Below are positions 17,785 through 26,459 of a stretch of 64,000 nt of DNA, piece by piece; within the stretch, counting starts at the first letter, position 1, and the number at the start of each line of letters is the position of its first letter. The notes under the pieces were generated by a model. That model saw only the letters and a program-made list of their open reading frames with translations. It did not search any database and was not told the origin of the DNA. The translations under genes and the position numbers were made by a program. The stretch comes from Polynucleobacter bastaniensis (GTDB taxonomy: Bacteria; Pseudomonadota; Gammaproteobacteria; Burkholderiales; Burkholderiaceae), in NCBI RefSeq assembly GCF_018882205.1, contig NZ_JACVOU010000005.1, positions 204,955 through 268,954 of the forward strand. Reading direction: 5' to 3'.

Positions 17785-18849
17785 TCACTTATACCCAACT
17801 CGATCAAGTAAACGTTGCGCAGCAATTTGGTTCTTGCCAATTGCTGCAATAGAGATATTTTCTGCTTTGAATGAGCCCAACATCTTGAGGCCTTCATTTT
17901 CAATTTTGACTGACTTCACTACAGGCCACTCGTTATTGCCGTTAGCAAAATACTCCTGTGCAGAGTCACTTGCCAAGTATTCAAGAAATTGTTTTGCAGC
18001 CTGTGGATGCGGCGCACTCTTAGCAACCCCACCCCCCGCAATATTGATGTGCGCGCCAGTGGTCTGTTGATTTGGCCAAATAAATCCAATCTTAGAAACA
18101 ACAGCCTGATCTTCTGGCTTAGTTGAGCGTAAGAGCCTGACTAAGTAATAAGAATTTGTTAAAGCTACACCGCATTCGCCTGAGGCTACCGCCTTGATTT
18201 GATCGGTATCGCCACCTCTTGGAGGGCGAGCCATATTGATCGCCATACCCTTGGCCCACTCCTCAGTGGCAGCCTCGCCACGACGCTCAATCATGGCGCC
18301 GATTAGTGACAACATATAAGGATGAGCACCTGAGCGAGTACATACCTTACCCTTATTCATAGTCTCTGCTAACTTCTCGTAAGTATCAACGTCTTGTGGG
18401 TTTACTTTTGCTTTGTTATAGACCACGAGACGTGCTCTGGTTGAAAAGCCAAACCAAGTTGATCCCTCTGGCTCAGATTGAGAACGCAAGTTTGCCGGGA
18501 TGCGACTCTCTAAATATTTTGACTGTATTGGCTTAAAGAAACCATCGATCTGAGCACGCCACAGTCGAGCTGCATCCACCATCAAAATCACATCTGCTGG
18601 ACTGTTCGCACCCTCGCTTTTTAATCTCTCTGCTAAAGCATTGTCATCAGCCTCAATCCGGTTGATCTTGATACCTGTCTTTTTAGTGAAGTCACTGTAG
18701 AGCGCCTCATCAGTTTGATAGTGACGGGCTGAGTAGAGATTAAGTTCTTTCGCTTCCTTTGCATCCTGTGCTTGCAGAGGCAAGGCTAGAAATACACTCA
18801 ATAACAATGCTGAGTTGCCTAGGAATTTTCTTAATTGTGGGTTTGTCAT
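17785..18849 (-). CDS. fbpA: Fe(3+) ABC transporter periplasmic binding protein
   Basis: A 354-residue exported protein. The signal peptide ends near residue 27 (LPLQAQDA). Mature features: LNLYSARHYQTDEALYSDFTKKTG at the start, VILMVDAARLW, and the NSYYLVRL motif whose tyrosine pair coordinates ferric iron in this family. Works with the permease encoded next to it and the ATPase gene divergently placed at 20537. A Fur-like site lies just upstream. Confidence 0.92.
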   Translation of the reverse strand: MTNPQLRKFLGNSALLLSVFLALPLQAQDAKEAKELNLYSARHYQTDEALYSDFTKKTGIKINRIEADDNALAERLKSEGANSPADVILMVDAARLWRAQIDGFFKPIQSKYLESRIPANLRSQSEPEGSTWFGFSTRARLVVYNKAKVNPQDVDTYEKLAETMNKGKVCTRSGAHPYMLSLIGAMIERRGEAATEEWAKGMAINMARPPRGGDTDQIKAVASGECGVALTNSYYLVRLLRSTKPEDQAVVSKIGFIWPNQQTTGAHINIAGGGVAKSAPHPQAAKQFLEYLASDSAQEYFANGNNEWPVVKSVKIENEGLKMLGSFKAENISIAAIGKNQIAAQRLLDRVGYK

Positions 18850-18896
18850 TGCTGTATTTGCGATCAGAATTAGATTAAATCTAATGTATCACAAAT

Positions 18897-18915
18897 ACGA
18901 ATGATTATCAATTAG
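18897..18915 (-). promoter_or_regulatory. Candidate Fur box upstream of fbpA
   Basis: The minus strand reads CTAATTGATAATCATTCGT. It matches 12 of 19 positions of the classical Fur consensus, including an uninterrupted 11-base core TGATAATCATT. It lies about 50 bp upstream of the fbpA start and overlaps the last codons of the permease gene region. Iron-repressed control of an iron importer would be expected. Confidence 0.5.
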
Positions 18916-20468
18916 GATTTGGAAATGACCCTTGAAAGCAGCAATACTGGAAAAAGTCCAACCAAAACAATGGTTAAGGAAGGCAATGCTAATTCAGCGA
19001 GGCGTTCATCTGCTGCTAACTGATAGGTTGCGACAGCCAAGGTATCAAAGTTAAATGGGCGCAATAAGAGTGTTGCAGGTAATTCTTTCATGACGTCGAC
19101 AAAAACAAAGAGGCCTGCAGTAATCAGACTACGCTTAAGCAAGGGCACATGCACCCGCTTCAAAATCTGCGCTTTAGAAAGACCCAAGAGTGCTGCTGAA
19201 GCATCCATAGATGGAGTGATGCGCGCTAGACCCGCTTCTACACTCTGCAAACTAGAAGAAAGAAATCGGACTAGGTATGCATAGATCAGCACTAGTATGC
19301 TGGCAGACATCCACCAAGCAAGTTGAAAGATTTCTAGAAAAGAGAGGATACCAATAGCTAATACCGCACCGGGTAAAGCATAACCAAAGCCTAATAATCT
19401 ATTAACCCAACTTAAACGCGCATTCATGCGTACGGAATAAGCAAAGAATACGGCTAACGCTACCGAGATGAGAGCCGTTAGAATCGAAACTAATAAAGAA
19501 TTACTCAGCCAATCTAGATATCGAATATCGATCGTGAGGCCTTGTTTGAAAAGTAATTGCAAGAGTGCAAATGCAGGTATCAAAAATCCACACAGGAGCG
19601 TAGCACCACAAAACGCAAACGCAAAAAAAGCTTTCTTGCCTTCCAGAGACTTCGCGAGTGGCTTACTCCGAGTTGCAGAGGCAAAACGTAATTTTGAGCG
19701 ACTACTTTGCTCGATAAAGAAAATCAGCAAGACAAAACTTAAGAGCCCTAAGGCAAGCTGCACTGCCGCCATTCGGTCCCCAAATGAAAGCCAAGCCTTA
19801 AAAATACCGGTTGCAAAAGTCTGAACGCCAAAGTAAGAGACAGCACCAAAATCAGCTAACACCTCCATTAGCGCAAGAGCCATACCCGCAAAGATAGCTG
19901 GCCTTGCCATAGGCAATACCAATTTCACAAATCCTTGAAGCGGGCTGTAGCCTAGTGTTTCTGAAACCTCAATCAATCGACCACTACGCTCTAAGAATGC
20001 CGTACGCGTAATGAGATAAACATAAGGAAAGAGGCAGAATGAGAAAGACCAAATAGCCCCACTCAAGGATCTTGGATCTGGAAAGAACCAGAGTGCATCA
20101 ACTCCCAGTGCAGCGCGCAGCGTACTCTGTATCGGACCCGAAAACTGTAAGAGATCAACAAAGAGGTAGGCCATGACATAAGTGGGGACTGCCAAAGGCA
20201 GAATGAGAGCCCACTCAAATATTTTCTTTCCTGGAAAGTCATAGCTAGCAATGATCCAAGCATTACCCACCCCAAGAATAAAGACGCCCACTCCGACACC
20301 AAAAATAAGTACTAAGGTCGAGGCAATATAGCCGCCTAGTACAAAGTTCCATAAATGGCTGAGGGTGCCGGTGGCTAATAATTCCTTCCCCGGGAATAGG
20401 AAAGGTGCTGCCAGGCCAAAGAGGGGCAAAAATAACAACAGGGCAAGTGGCACCACAATACGATTCAT
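18912..20468 (-). CDS. fbpB: Iron ABC transporter permease (FbpB/SfuB-like)
   Basis: A 518-residue integral membrane protein with about 12 helices and two binding-protein-dependent permease modules, as expected for the fused FbpB permease. Each module has an EAA-type loop contacting the ATPase: SETLGYSPLQGFVKLVLPMARP and SAALLGLSKAQILKRVHVP. It imports ferric iron delivered by FbpA. In the same orientation as fbpA but upstream of it, with a 62-bp gap containing a Fur-like site; divergent from the ATPase gene. Confidence 0.92.
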   Translation of the reverse strand: MNRIVVPLALLLFLPLFGLAAPFLFPGKELLATGTLSHLWNFVLGGYIASTLVLIFGVGVGVFILGVGNAWIIASYDFPGKKIFEWALILPLAVPTYVMAYLFVDLLQFSGPIQSTLRAALGVDALWFFPDPRSLSGAIWSFSFCLFPYVYLITRTAFLERSGRLIEVSETLGYSPLQGFVKLVLPMARPAIFAGMALALMEVLADFGAVSYFGVQTFATGIFKAWLSFGDRMAAVQLALGLLSFVLLIFFIEQSSRSKLRFASATRSKPLAKSLEGKKAFFAFAFCGATLLCGFLIPAFALLQLLFKQGLTIDIRYLDWLSNSLLVSILTALISVALAVFFAYSVRMNARLSWVNRLLGFGYALPGAVLAIGILSFLEIFQLAWWMSASILVLIYAYLVRFLSSSLQSVEAGLARITPSMDASAALLGLSKAQILKRVHVPLLKRSLITAGLFVFVDVMKELPATLLLRPFNFDTLAVATYQLAADERLAELALPSLTIVLVGLFPVLLLSRVISKS

Positions 20469-20536
20469 GAAATCGGCAATCCGTTTAGACTCTAGCTATG
20501 TATTAAACCACTAGCATTAATGAGAAAATTATAGAG

Positions 20537-21607
20537 ATGAACTCTGCTCGCACCCTACTTTCGATTCAAGCACTGGAAATCGACTATCCCAGTCGAGACG
20601 GTCAAGGTCGTGTTACTGCAGTTAAAAACCTGAATCTCGATCTGGCTCAAGGTGAGATTGGCTGCTTATTAGGCTCATCTGGCTGTGGAAAATCTACCGT
20701 CTTGAGAGCTATTTGTGGGTTTGAGCCCGTTAAGGCTGGGAAGATTCTCCTGCGTGATCAGGTGGTGAGCTCTGCCTCCATTCACCTCCAACCCAATCAA
20801 AGAAAAGTTGGCATGGTCTTTCAGGACTTCGCCCTCTTTCCCCATCTCAGTGTTTTAGAGAATATTGCCTTTGGCTTACAACACCTAGTAAGCAATGAAA
20901 GATCTGTAGTGGCCATGGAGTGGCTTAAGCGGGTGTCCCTATCCGATAAAGCTGATGCATATCCCCACGAGCTCAGTGGCGGCCAACAACAGCGTGTGGC
21001 ACTGGCTAGGGCAATGGCACCGGAACCAGATTTAATTTTGCTAGATGAACCCTTCTCTAGTTTAGATATAGAACTGAGAGAGCGTCTTGCAGGCGAGATG
21101 CGAGAAATCCTCAAAGCAAACAACATTACCGCCCTACTAGTAACTCACGATCAACTTGAAGCCTTCGCCATTGCCGACAAGGTCGGCGTTATGACCGATG
21201 GCAATGTATTACAGTGGGATGTCCCTTACGAGCTTTATCACAAGCCAGCCAATCGCTATATTGCCGACTTTATTGGTCGCGGTGTATTTCTGAAAGGTGT
21301 CGTCCAAGCCAACAACAAAGTCAGAATTGAATTAGGTGATCTCGACCTGGAGGAAGATCGCAGGGCTGAAGTTGGAAAAGAAATCGATGTACTCTTACGT
21401 GCTGATGATATTGTGCATGATGATCACAGCACCTTGTTAGCAGAGGTTGTACGTAAGACCTTTAGAGGAGCCGACTTCTTGTACACCCTCAAGCTCGCTT
21501 CAGGTGTTGAAATTTTTGCTTTTGTACCTAGTCATCATGATCATGCGATTGGTGAAAAAATTGGCATACACCTGGTAGCTGATCACGTAGTTACCTTTAG
21601 CGAATGA
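20537..21607 (+). CDS. fbpC: Iron ABC transporter ATP-binding protein
   Basis: A 356-residue ABC ATPase. Walker A GSSGCGKST, Q-loop VGMVFQDFALFPH, signature LSGGQQQRVALARAM, Walker B LILLDEPFSSLD and H-loop LLVTHD are all present. The C-terminal 110 residues form a TOBE-type regulatory domain. It should energise the permease encoded divergently upstream (68-bp gap), completing FbpABC; the split, divergent layout is unusual compared with a single fbpABC operon. Confidence 0.92.
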   Translation: MNSARTLLSIQALEIDYPSRDGQGRVTAVKNLNLDLAQGEIGCLLGSSGCGKSTVLRAICGFEPVKAGKILLRDQVVSSASIHLQPNQRKVGMVFQDFALFPHLSVLENIAFGLQHLVSNERSVVAMEWLKRVSLSDKADAYPHELSGGQQQRVALARAMAPEPDLILLDEPFSSLDIELRERLAGEMREILKANNITALLVTHDQLEAFAIADKVGVMTDGNVLQWDVPYELYHKPANRYIADFIGRGVFLKGVVQANNKVRIELGDLDLEEDRRAEVGKEIDVLLRADDIVHDDHSTLLAEVVRKTFRGADFLYTLKLASGVEIFAFVPSHHDHAIGEKIGIHLVADHVVTFSE

Positions 21608-21712
21608 GTGGTTTTCACCAAGAAAAGCACCCTCATTTCCCTCTCAGCAGAAAGTACTCTTTTCAGATACATTGTGCTTTTACCCCCAATAAATCATTGT
21701 TGAGAGCTGAAT

Positions 21713-22186
21713 ATGCTACCGAATATAGCGTTAGAGCGCCTAAACGGCAATCAAGAGCAAACCTCTGACTACGCAGACAAAGTTCTATTAATAGTCAATG
21801 TAGCTAGCCAGTGCGGCTTTACTTCTCAGTACAAAGAGCTTCAAGATCTCTATGATGAATTTCACAGTCAGGGATTGGAAATCCTTGCTTTTCCATGCAA
21901 CCAATTTGGCGGCCAAGAGCCCGGCACACCTCAGCAGATCGAAGCGTTTTGCAGCACCCGGTTTGGGGTCACCTTCCCTGTTTTTCAAAAAACGGATGTT
22001 AATGGTTCTAATGCCCACCCCCTGTTTGAATATCTCAAAACAGCTGCTCCAGGCTTGCTTGGGACTGAAGGGATTAAATGGAATTTCACAAAATTTTTAG
22101 TAAATCGTTATGGACTACCAGTAAAGCGATTTGCGTCAGCTAGCTCACCCGCGAGCATCAGTGCGGATATTAAAAAACTACTTTAA
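21713..22186 (+). CDS. Glutathione peroxidase (cysteine type)
   Basis: A 157-residue thiol peroxidase. The catalytic cysteine is in NVASQCGFTSQY, with the family blocks FPCNQFGGQEPGT and KWNFTKFLVN supplying the glutamine, tryptophan and asparagine of the active site. It reduces hydrogen peroxide and organic hydroperoxides, using glutathione or thioredoxin. A cysteine codon rather than TGA occupies the active site. GTP cyclohydrolase starts 21 bp later, suggesting co-transcription. Confidence 0.92.
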   Translation: MLPNIALERLNGNQEQTSDYADKVLLIVNVASQCGFTSQYKELQDLYDEFHSQGLEILAFPCNQFGGQEPGTPQQIEAFCSTRFGVTFPVFQKTDVNGSNAHPLFEYLKTAAPGLLGTEGIKWNFTKFLVNRYGLPVKRFASASSPASISADIKKLL

Positions 22187-22207
22187 ATTATTAAAGAATA
22201 TCGATAC

Positions 22208-22891
22208 ATGAACGATGGCATCCCACTCTCAGAAGTAATACGCAAACGCATCAAAGCTAAAAAAGCGAGATTCCATGCAAACGATAATATCTCTGCATTT
22301 ATTCAAGCTGGGGAGCTCGATACCTTGATAGAAGAGGTAGCAGTCAAAATGCAGGCTGTCCTTGAGAGCCTGGTGATTGATACAAAAAGTGATCACAACA
22401 CACAAAATACAAGTAAGCGTGTCGCCAAAATGTTTGTCAATGAAGTGTTTAATGGCCGCTACGTAGAGCAACCTTCGCTAACAAAATTTCCTAACGTCAG
22501 CCACCTGAATGAGTTAATGATTATTGGCCCCATTACCGTCAGAAGCGCTTGCTCTCATCATCTATGTCCGATTATGGGCAAAGTGTGGATTGGGATACTG
22601 CCGGATAAGAACTCGGCCCTGATTGGCCTCTCGAAATACTCTCGCCTCACTGAGTGGGTCATGTGTCGTCCACAGATTCAGGAAGAGGCGGTTGTAGAGC
22701 TCGCCGACATGATTGAGAAAAAAGTTAAGCCTACTGGTGTTGCGATTGTGATGGAAGCTGATCATTTTTGTATGCAGTGGCGTGGCGTTAAAGATCCAGA
22801 CTCCAAGATGATCAATAGCGTGATGCGGGGATCTTTCTTAAGAGATCCCAATTTACGTCGTGAATTTTTATCACTAATTGCACGCAATTAA
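22208..22891 (+). CDS. folE: GTP cyclohydrolase I
   Basis: A 227-residue enzyme. Zinc ligands are visible in RSACSHHLCPIMGK (Cys and His) and in DHFCMQWRGVKD (Cys). It converts GTP to 7,8-dihydroneopterin triphosphate, the first step of folate and pterin synthesis. The N-terminal 60 residues are poorly conserved. Followed 21 bp later by a dihydroneopterin-aldolase-like gene, consistent with a pterin operon. Confidence 0.9.
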   Translation: MNDGIPLSEVIRKRIKAKKARFHANDNISAFIQAGELDTLIEEVAVKMQAVLESLVIDTKSDHNTQNTSKRVAKMFVNEVFNGRYVEQPSLTKFPNVSHLNELMIIGPITVRSACSHHLCPIMGKVWIGILPDKNSALIGLSKYSRLTEWVMCRPQIQEEAVVELADMIEKKVKPTGVAIVMEADHFCMQWRGVKDPDSKMINSVMRGSFLRDPNLRREFLSLIARN

Positions 22892-22912
22892 GACAGGCAA
22901 AGAGAGCATCGA

Positions 22913-23308
22913 ATGACATCAACAGCCTGTATAGAATTAAATGATCTCCGACTGAATACCCAGATTGGGACTTATGCGCCCGGCGCCACAATCCCTGATC
23001 AGCATCTACTGGACCTGACCTTATGGATCGACCCTAAACTGATTTTGATTTCAGAAGATCTCATGGATCGAGTGTTCGACTACGATCCCCTTGTCCTTGA
23101 AATTGATCGCTTGGCTGCCGATGGGCATTACGAGACTCAAGAAAGATTGGCTTCCAGAATAGTTGGGGCATGTGCTCGCTATTCGGAAATTAAGTCTCTA
23201 GAAATTAGCCTCAGGAAAACGCCCGTAAGGGAGAGCTCAGGCGCATTAGGAATCAAGCTATATGTTGATGAAAGCAGCCTTGCTAGTATGAGAACAAGGC
23301 TGGCTTAG
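22913..23308 (+). CDS. folB: Dihydroneopterin aldolase-like protein (FolB family)
   Basis: A 131-residue T-fold protein, with IELNDLRLNTQIGTYAPGATIPDQ near the start and DRVFDYDPLVLEIDRLA, ETQERLASRIVGAC in the middle, as in FolB/FolX. These remove glycolaldehyde from, or epimerise, dihydroneopterin. The conserved glutamate/tyrosine of the entry loop is partly substituted, so epimerase or another pterin role is possible. It directly follows folE. Confidence 0.8.
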   Translation: MTSTACIELNDLRLNTQIGTYAPGATIPDQHLLDLTLWIDPKLILISEDLMDRVFDYDPLVLEIDRLAADGHYETQERLASRIVGACARYSEIKSLEISLRKTPVRESSGALGIKLYVDESSLASMRTRLA

Positions 23309-23312
23309 AGGC

Positions 23313-23972
23313 TTAAGCTTCTTCCTCAAGCGCATCAACGAGATGGTCGTACTTTAAAAAATTTTCACGATGTCTTCTGTAATATAAAAGGCCTTCGTTC
23401 AGACTGGCCACAGTAGCGCCCTGTTCGCGCATTTTGTCCCAGAGATTCCAGTCCTCCTGCGGGTGAATGCCATCGGCATATCTTTCTTTGTAACCCACTT
23501 GCTGACCCAGAGAGGTGCGATACATCATTGAACCATGATGCTTTCCTTCGCGATCCCAGTAAAGGTCGCCTTGGTGAGACCTGGTCTCACCAGGAACACG
23601 ATCATGAATCTCTTCTTTTAATTCTCCAGTAACCACAATGTCGTAAGTAACGATATCTGCATGAGTATTGGATAGCAGCTCAATTGCATCTGATCTAAGC
23701 CAATTGTCAGCGCCAATGAAAAGAACATATTCCGTATTGACCCTCATGAGTACATCGTGGAAATTATCCACAGTACCTAAATTCTGTGGCCTGAGAATAT
23801 ATTCAATATCGGGATATAGGCTGGGCAAGTGTGCGCAATCATGTGCCCCATCATCGACAAATAGAATTCTGGCGGGGGCTTGTGTTTGAGATAGCAGGGA
23901 CTCAATGCAGTGCGCTGCAAGGTGGCCATACTTATAGGAGGCAATAACGACGGTAATCATATTGCTGGGCAT
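23313..23972 (-). CDS. Glycosyltransferase family 2 protein
   Basis: A GT-A fold transferase of about 219 residues. It opens MITVVIASYKYGHLAAHCIE, with the nucleotide-sugar site in ILFVDDG and the DxD-like metal site as GADN (VLFIGADNWL). EDWNLWDKM near the C-terminus supplies the catalytic base region. I start at the ATG at 23972, since longer frames run into the region needed for the YggT promoter and have no family resemblance; the ATG at 23960 is an alternative. Target and sugar are unknown. Confidence 0.8.
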   Translation of the reverse strand: MPSNMITVVIASYKYGHLAAHCIESLLSQTQAPARILFVDDGAHDCAHLPSLYPDIEYILRPQNLGTVDNFHDVLMRVNTEYVLFIGADNWLRSDAIELLSNTHADIVTYDIVVTGELKEEIHDRVPGETRSHQGDLYWDREGKHHGSMMYRTSLGQQVGYKERYADGIHPQEDWNLWDKMREQGATVASLNEGLLYYRRHRENFLKYDHLVDALEEEA

Positions 23973-24031
23973 TAGAACACGAAAGTATGATGTCTGAATG
24001 AAGCCCGCTTTAAACCCCATACAATAGGCAT

Positions 24032-24577
24032 ATGTTGATACAAATCGCCAACCTTCTCCTCCAAGTCCTCGTGAGCATTGTTGCGGGAGCATGTCTCCTG
24101 AGATGCTATCTCCAGTGGCTCGCCTTTAATCTGGGCTCTGGCCAAAGCAGAACCATCGGCGCATATGTGCTTCCACTGAGCAATTGGATCGTGATCCCAC
24201 TTCGCAAGCTGATCCCAAGCATTGGTCGCTTTGATGTCGCCAGCTTTTTAGCCGCTTACCTACTGGTCGTAGGAAAGACAGCAATCCTGTTGCTGCTCTC
24301 AGGAGCAGCTCTTACGAACATTTCGTGGCTTCTACTGGCCTTAATTGACTTGGTAGACCTGATTCTTTCGGGATTGGTTGGCTTGGTTTTTGCGAGCGTG
24401 ATTCTCTCGTGGGTTAGTGCTGGCTCACAGATACAGTATTTGGTCTCACTTCTAGTTGAGCCTCTGCTGGCGCCAATCAGAAAGGCAATGCCCAACTTTG
24501 GAGCTCTAGATTTATCACCTCTGGCATTACTGCTAATTCTGCAAGTACTTCAGATTGTGCTTAGCCATCTCAGATAG
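24032..24577 (+). CDS. yggT: YggT family membrane protein
   Basis: A 181-residue protein with two YggT modules, each a pair of membrane helices. The second halves read PLSNWIVIPLRKLIPSIGRFD and VEPLLAPIRKAMPNFGALDLSPL, the family signature. YggT proteins resemble plastid/SepF-associated YlmG proteins; their role in proteobacteria is unclear. It is the last recognisable core-genome gene before the integrated element. Confidence 0.9.
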   Translation: MLIQIANLLLQVLVSIVAGACLLRCYLQWLAFNLGSGQSRTIGAYVLPLSNWIVIPLRKLIPSIGRFDVASFLAAYLLVVGKTAILLLLSGAALTNISWLLLALIDLVDLILSGLVGLVFASVILSWVSAGSQIQYLVSLLVEPLLAPIRKAMPNFGALDLSPLALLLILQVLQIVLSHLR

Positions 24578-24660
24578 ATGGGGAAGTCTTATTTGCCTCT
24601 AGCTTTCCTGAATGACTGCCAGGAGGTGTTCGTCATAACGCTTTAGTCGTAATGAAAGTA

Positions 24661-24694
24661 TGGCGGAGAGGGTGTCTAAAAATTCACCCTCCGC
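24661..24694. other. Candidate attachment site: tRNA-Ser 3' end remnant in a hairpin
   Basis: TGGCGGAGAGGGTG (24661-24674), read on the minus strand, is the 14-base 3' end of a typical tRNA-Ser including CCA. The sequence then departs from tRNA: no T-loop follows. The core also forms an imperfect hairpin with CACCCT-CCGC at 24685-24694. It lies between yggT and the integrase, where an element's attachment core is expected. This is inference from a short match; an intact minus-strand tRNA-Ser would be predicted beyond the right window edge. Confidence 0.4.
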
Positions 24695-24793
24695 GCAAGT
24701 CTACCACTACCCTATAAACCCATGTAATACATGGCCTACAAGGTAACCCTACTCCAATCTAACCCATTCAACTTCACTAAAATCTACGTTTAA

Positions 24794-24816
24794 CTGGTGG
24801 GTAGACTGGTGGGTAG
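24794..24816 (+). repeat. 12-bp tandem direct repeat at the integrase start
   Basis: CTGGTGGGTAG occurs at 24794-24804 and 24806-24816, a 12-bp period that includes the proposed GTG start codon. Tandem direct repeats beside an integrase gene often act as arm-type binding sites for the integrase or excisionase. It encodes a repeated GRL-type tripeptide at the N-terminus if that start is right. Confidence 0.5.
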
Positions 24817-26149
24817 GTTGAGTTCTAAGCGAGATAATAAACAGATAACTGCAGGCTCTCGAAAGCCATCTTTCACTGCACGTGGAATTATCTCAGTTAA
24901 TAAGCCTGGCTACCATGCTGACCCTGAAAATAAAGGTCTATACCTTCAGGTTACAAAAACCCCCAACGGCACCGCTCGAAGCTGGATCTTTCGCTTTACT
25001 AGCCCAGTCACTCTTAAACGCCGAGAAATGGGTATTGGCCCAATCGAATCTTTTTCACTATCCAACGCTAGATTGAAGGCTTTAGACCTACGTCGGCAGA
25101 TACTTGATGGAGTCGATCCTCTAGAGCAAAGAATAGCTAGGCGATCTAAAGCATTCGAGGAAAACGTTCACACCATCACTTTTGCAGCAGCTGCGGAAAG
25201 ATGTATCCAAGCCAAAAAAGTTGAATGGTCAAATGAAAAGCATCAAGATCAATGGACAACTACGATAGCTAAATTCGTCTCACCGTTAATTGGCAAACTA
25301 AGAGTTGATCATATTAATACTAGCCACATAGTGAAAGTTCTTGAGCAAGATATTAAGAACAAGAAAGGTGAAATAGAGGGTACCTTTTGGAATGTGCGTA
25401 CTGAAACAGCTACCAGAGTTCGGCAGCGGATTGAGGTAATACTAGATTGGTGTAAAGCACATCAATACATGCAAGGTGATAATCCTGCGCGTTATCAAGG
25501 TGCTCTATCTCACTTATTGCCTAAAGCAAGCAAGATTAAAAAGAGCGTCCATCACCCTGCCTTGCCTTTTAAGCGCATCGGAGAATTTGTTAATGAATTA
25601 AGGTGTCACTCTGGATTCTCGGCATATGCACTTGAGTTACTTATCCTCACCGCAAGCAGAACAAGCGAGGTAATCGAGGCTCAATGGGATGAGTTTGATT
25701 TTGAAGCCAAGGTTTGGACGATTCCAGCCGAGCGCATGAAAGCGGGTAAAGAACATCGCGTTCCACTAAATATTAGAGCTATAGAAATCCTCAATCAACT
25801 AAAGACAATCAGAGTGAATTCCTATCTTTTTCCCAGCAATATTCACAAAGAACACCCGCTATCTAATATGGCTCTGCTTGCAATGATGAGAAAGATGCCT
25901 AAGTATGTAGACTTCGTGCCGCATGGTTTTAGATCTACATTTCGTGACTGGGCTGCCGAGACTACGGAATACTCAAATGAGACGGTTGAATTAGCTTTAG
26001 CGCATACGATCAAAAATAAGGCTGAAGCAGCATATAGAAGGCAAGATCAATTAGATAAACGCGCATTTCTAATGGGGGATTGGGTTAACTATATTAATAA
26101 GAATATCAAGCAACTCTCTCAAAATGAGGAACATCCACAAACCCTTTAA
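24797..26149 (+). CDS. int: Tyrosine recombinase/integrase (DUF4102 arm-binding type)
   Basis: About 450 residues from the GTG at 24797; the true start may be further in, since the first 25 residues are not family-like. Layout: N-terminal DUF4102 arm-binding domain (KGLYLQVTKTPNGTARSW, REMGIGPIESFSLSNAR), core-binding SAM-like domain (about 125-230), then the catalytic domain with R in LTASRTSEVIEAQWDE, HGFRSTFRDWA and the final tyrosine in EAAYRRQDQ. It catalyses site-specific integration and excision. It reads away from the candidate attachment core. The 3' end overlaps the convergent endolysin gene by 44 bp. Confidence 0.93.
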   Translation: MGRLVGRLSSKRDNKQITAGSRKPSFTARGIISVNKPGYHADPENKGLYLQVTKTPNGTARSWIFRFTSPVTLKRREMGIGPIESFSLSNARLKALDLRRQILDGVDPLEQRIARRSKAFEENVHTITFAAAAERCIQAKKVEWSNEKHQDQWTTTIAKFVSPLIGKLRVDHINTSHIVKVLEQDIKNKKGEIEGTFWNVRTETATRVRQRIEVILDWCKAHQYMQGDNPARYQGALSHLLPKASKIKKSVHHPALPFKRIGEFVNELRCHSGFSAYALELLILTASRTSEVIEAQWDEFDFEAKVWTIPAERMKAGKEHRVPLNIRAIEILNQLKTIRVNSYLFPSNIHKEHPLSNMALLAMMRKMPKYVDFVPHGFRSTFRDWAAETTEYSNETVELALAHTIKNKAEAAYRRQDQLDKRAFLMGDWVNYINKNIKQLSQNEEHPQTL

Positions 26150-26459
26150 AGTTTCCGCCCCATCTGTTCTTGGGGCCTAGACTTTCCCAATACTCGCCAA
26201 CAGTGCGGATCAACTCTTTATCCCAAACTAGCTTTCCATTCCAGAAGAAATTCAGATCAATCGCGCAACGCCTTAGGTGATTGCTATTCATAGTTTTTGA
26301 TCTGCCGGTCTTAAAGTAGATTTCTTGTTGCTCTGGTGAGCGCCAAAGCTCTCCTCCCGTAATGACCCACCCTTCCGCAGTAGCAAACTGAATAAGCCTG
26401 CTGACATCATTTAGAAAGGCTGCTTGATCTGCTACTAGAGTGCTCACCTTTGTATTCAC
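26106..26459 (-). CDS. M15-family peptidase, phage endolysin
   Basis: A 117-residue peptidase: ITGGELWRSPEQQEIYF, then the zinc site SNHLRRCAIDLNFF (His, Asp) and the second histidine in DVPHFE. This is the compact M15 L-Ala-D-Glu or D-Ala peptidase used as an endolysin by many phages. There is no signal peptide, so it needs the holin encoded immediately upstream (4-bp overlap). Last gene of the leftward phage block. Confidence 0.88.
   Translation of the reverse strand: MNTKVSTLVADQAAFLNDVSRLIQFATAEGWVITGGELWRSPEQQEIYFKTGRSKTMNSNHLRRCAIDLNFFWNGKLVWDKELIRTVGEYWESLGPKNRWGGNFKGFVDVPHFERVA

Noticed and set aside
24661..24694. A complete tRNA-Ser gene next to yggT
   Set aside because: Only the 3'-terminal 14 bases match; no T-loop, anticodon stem or acceptor 5' strand is found on either side.
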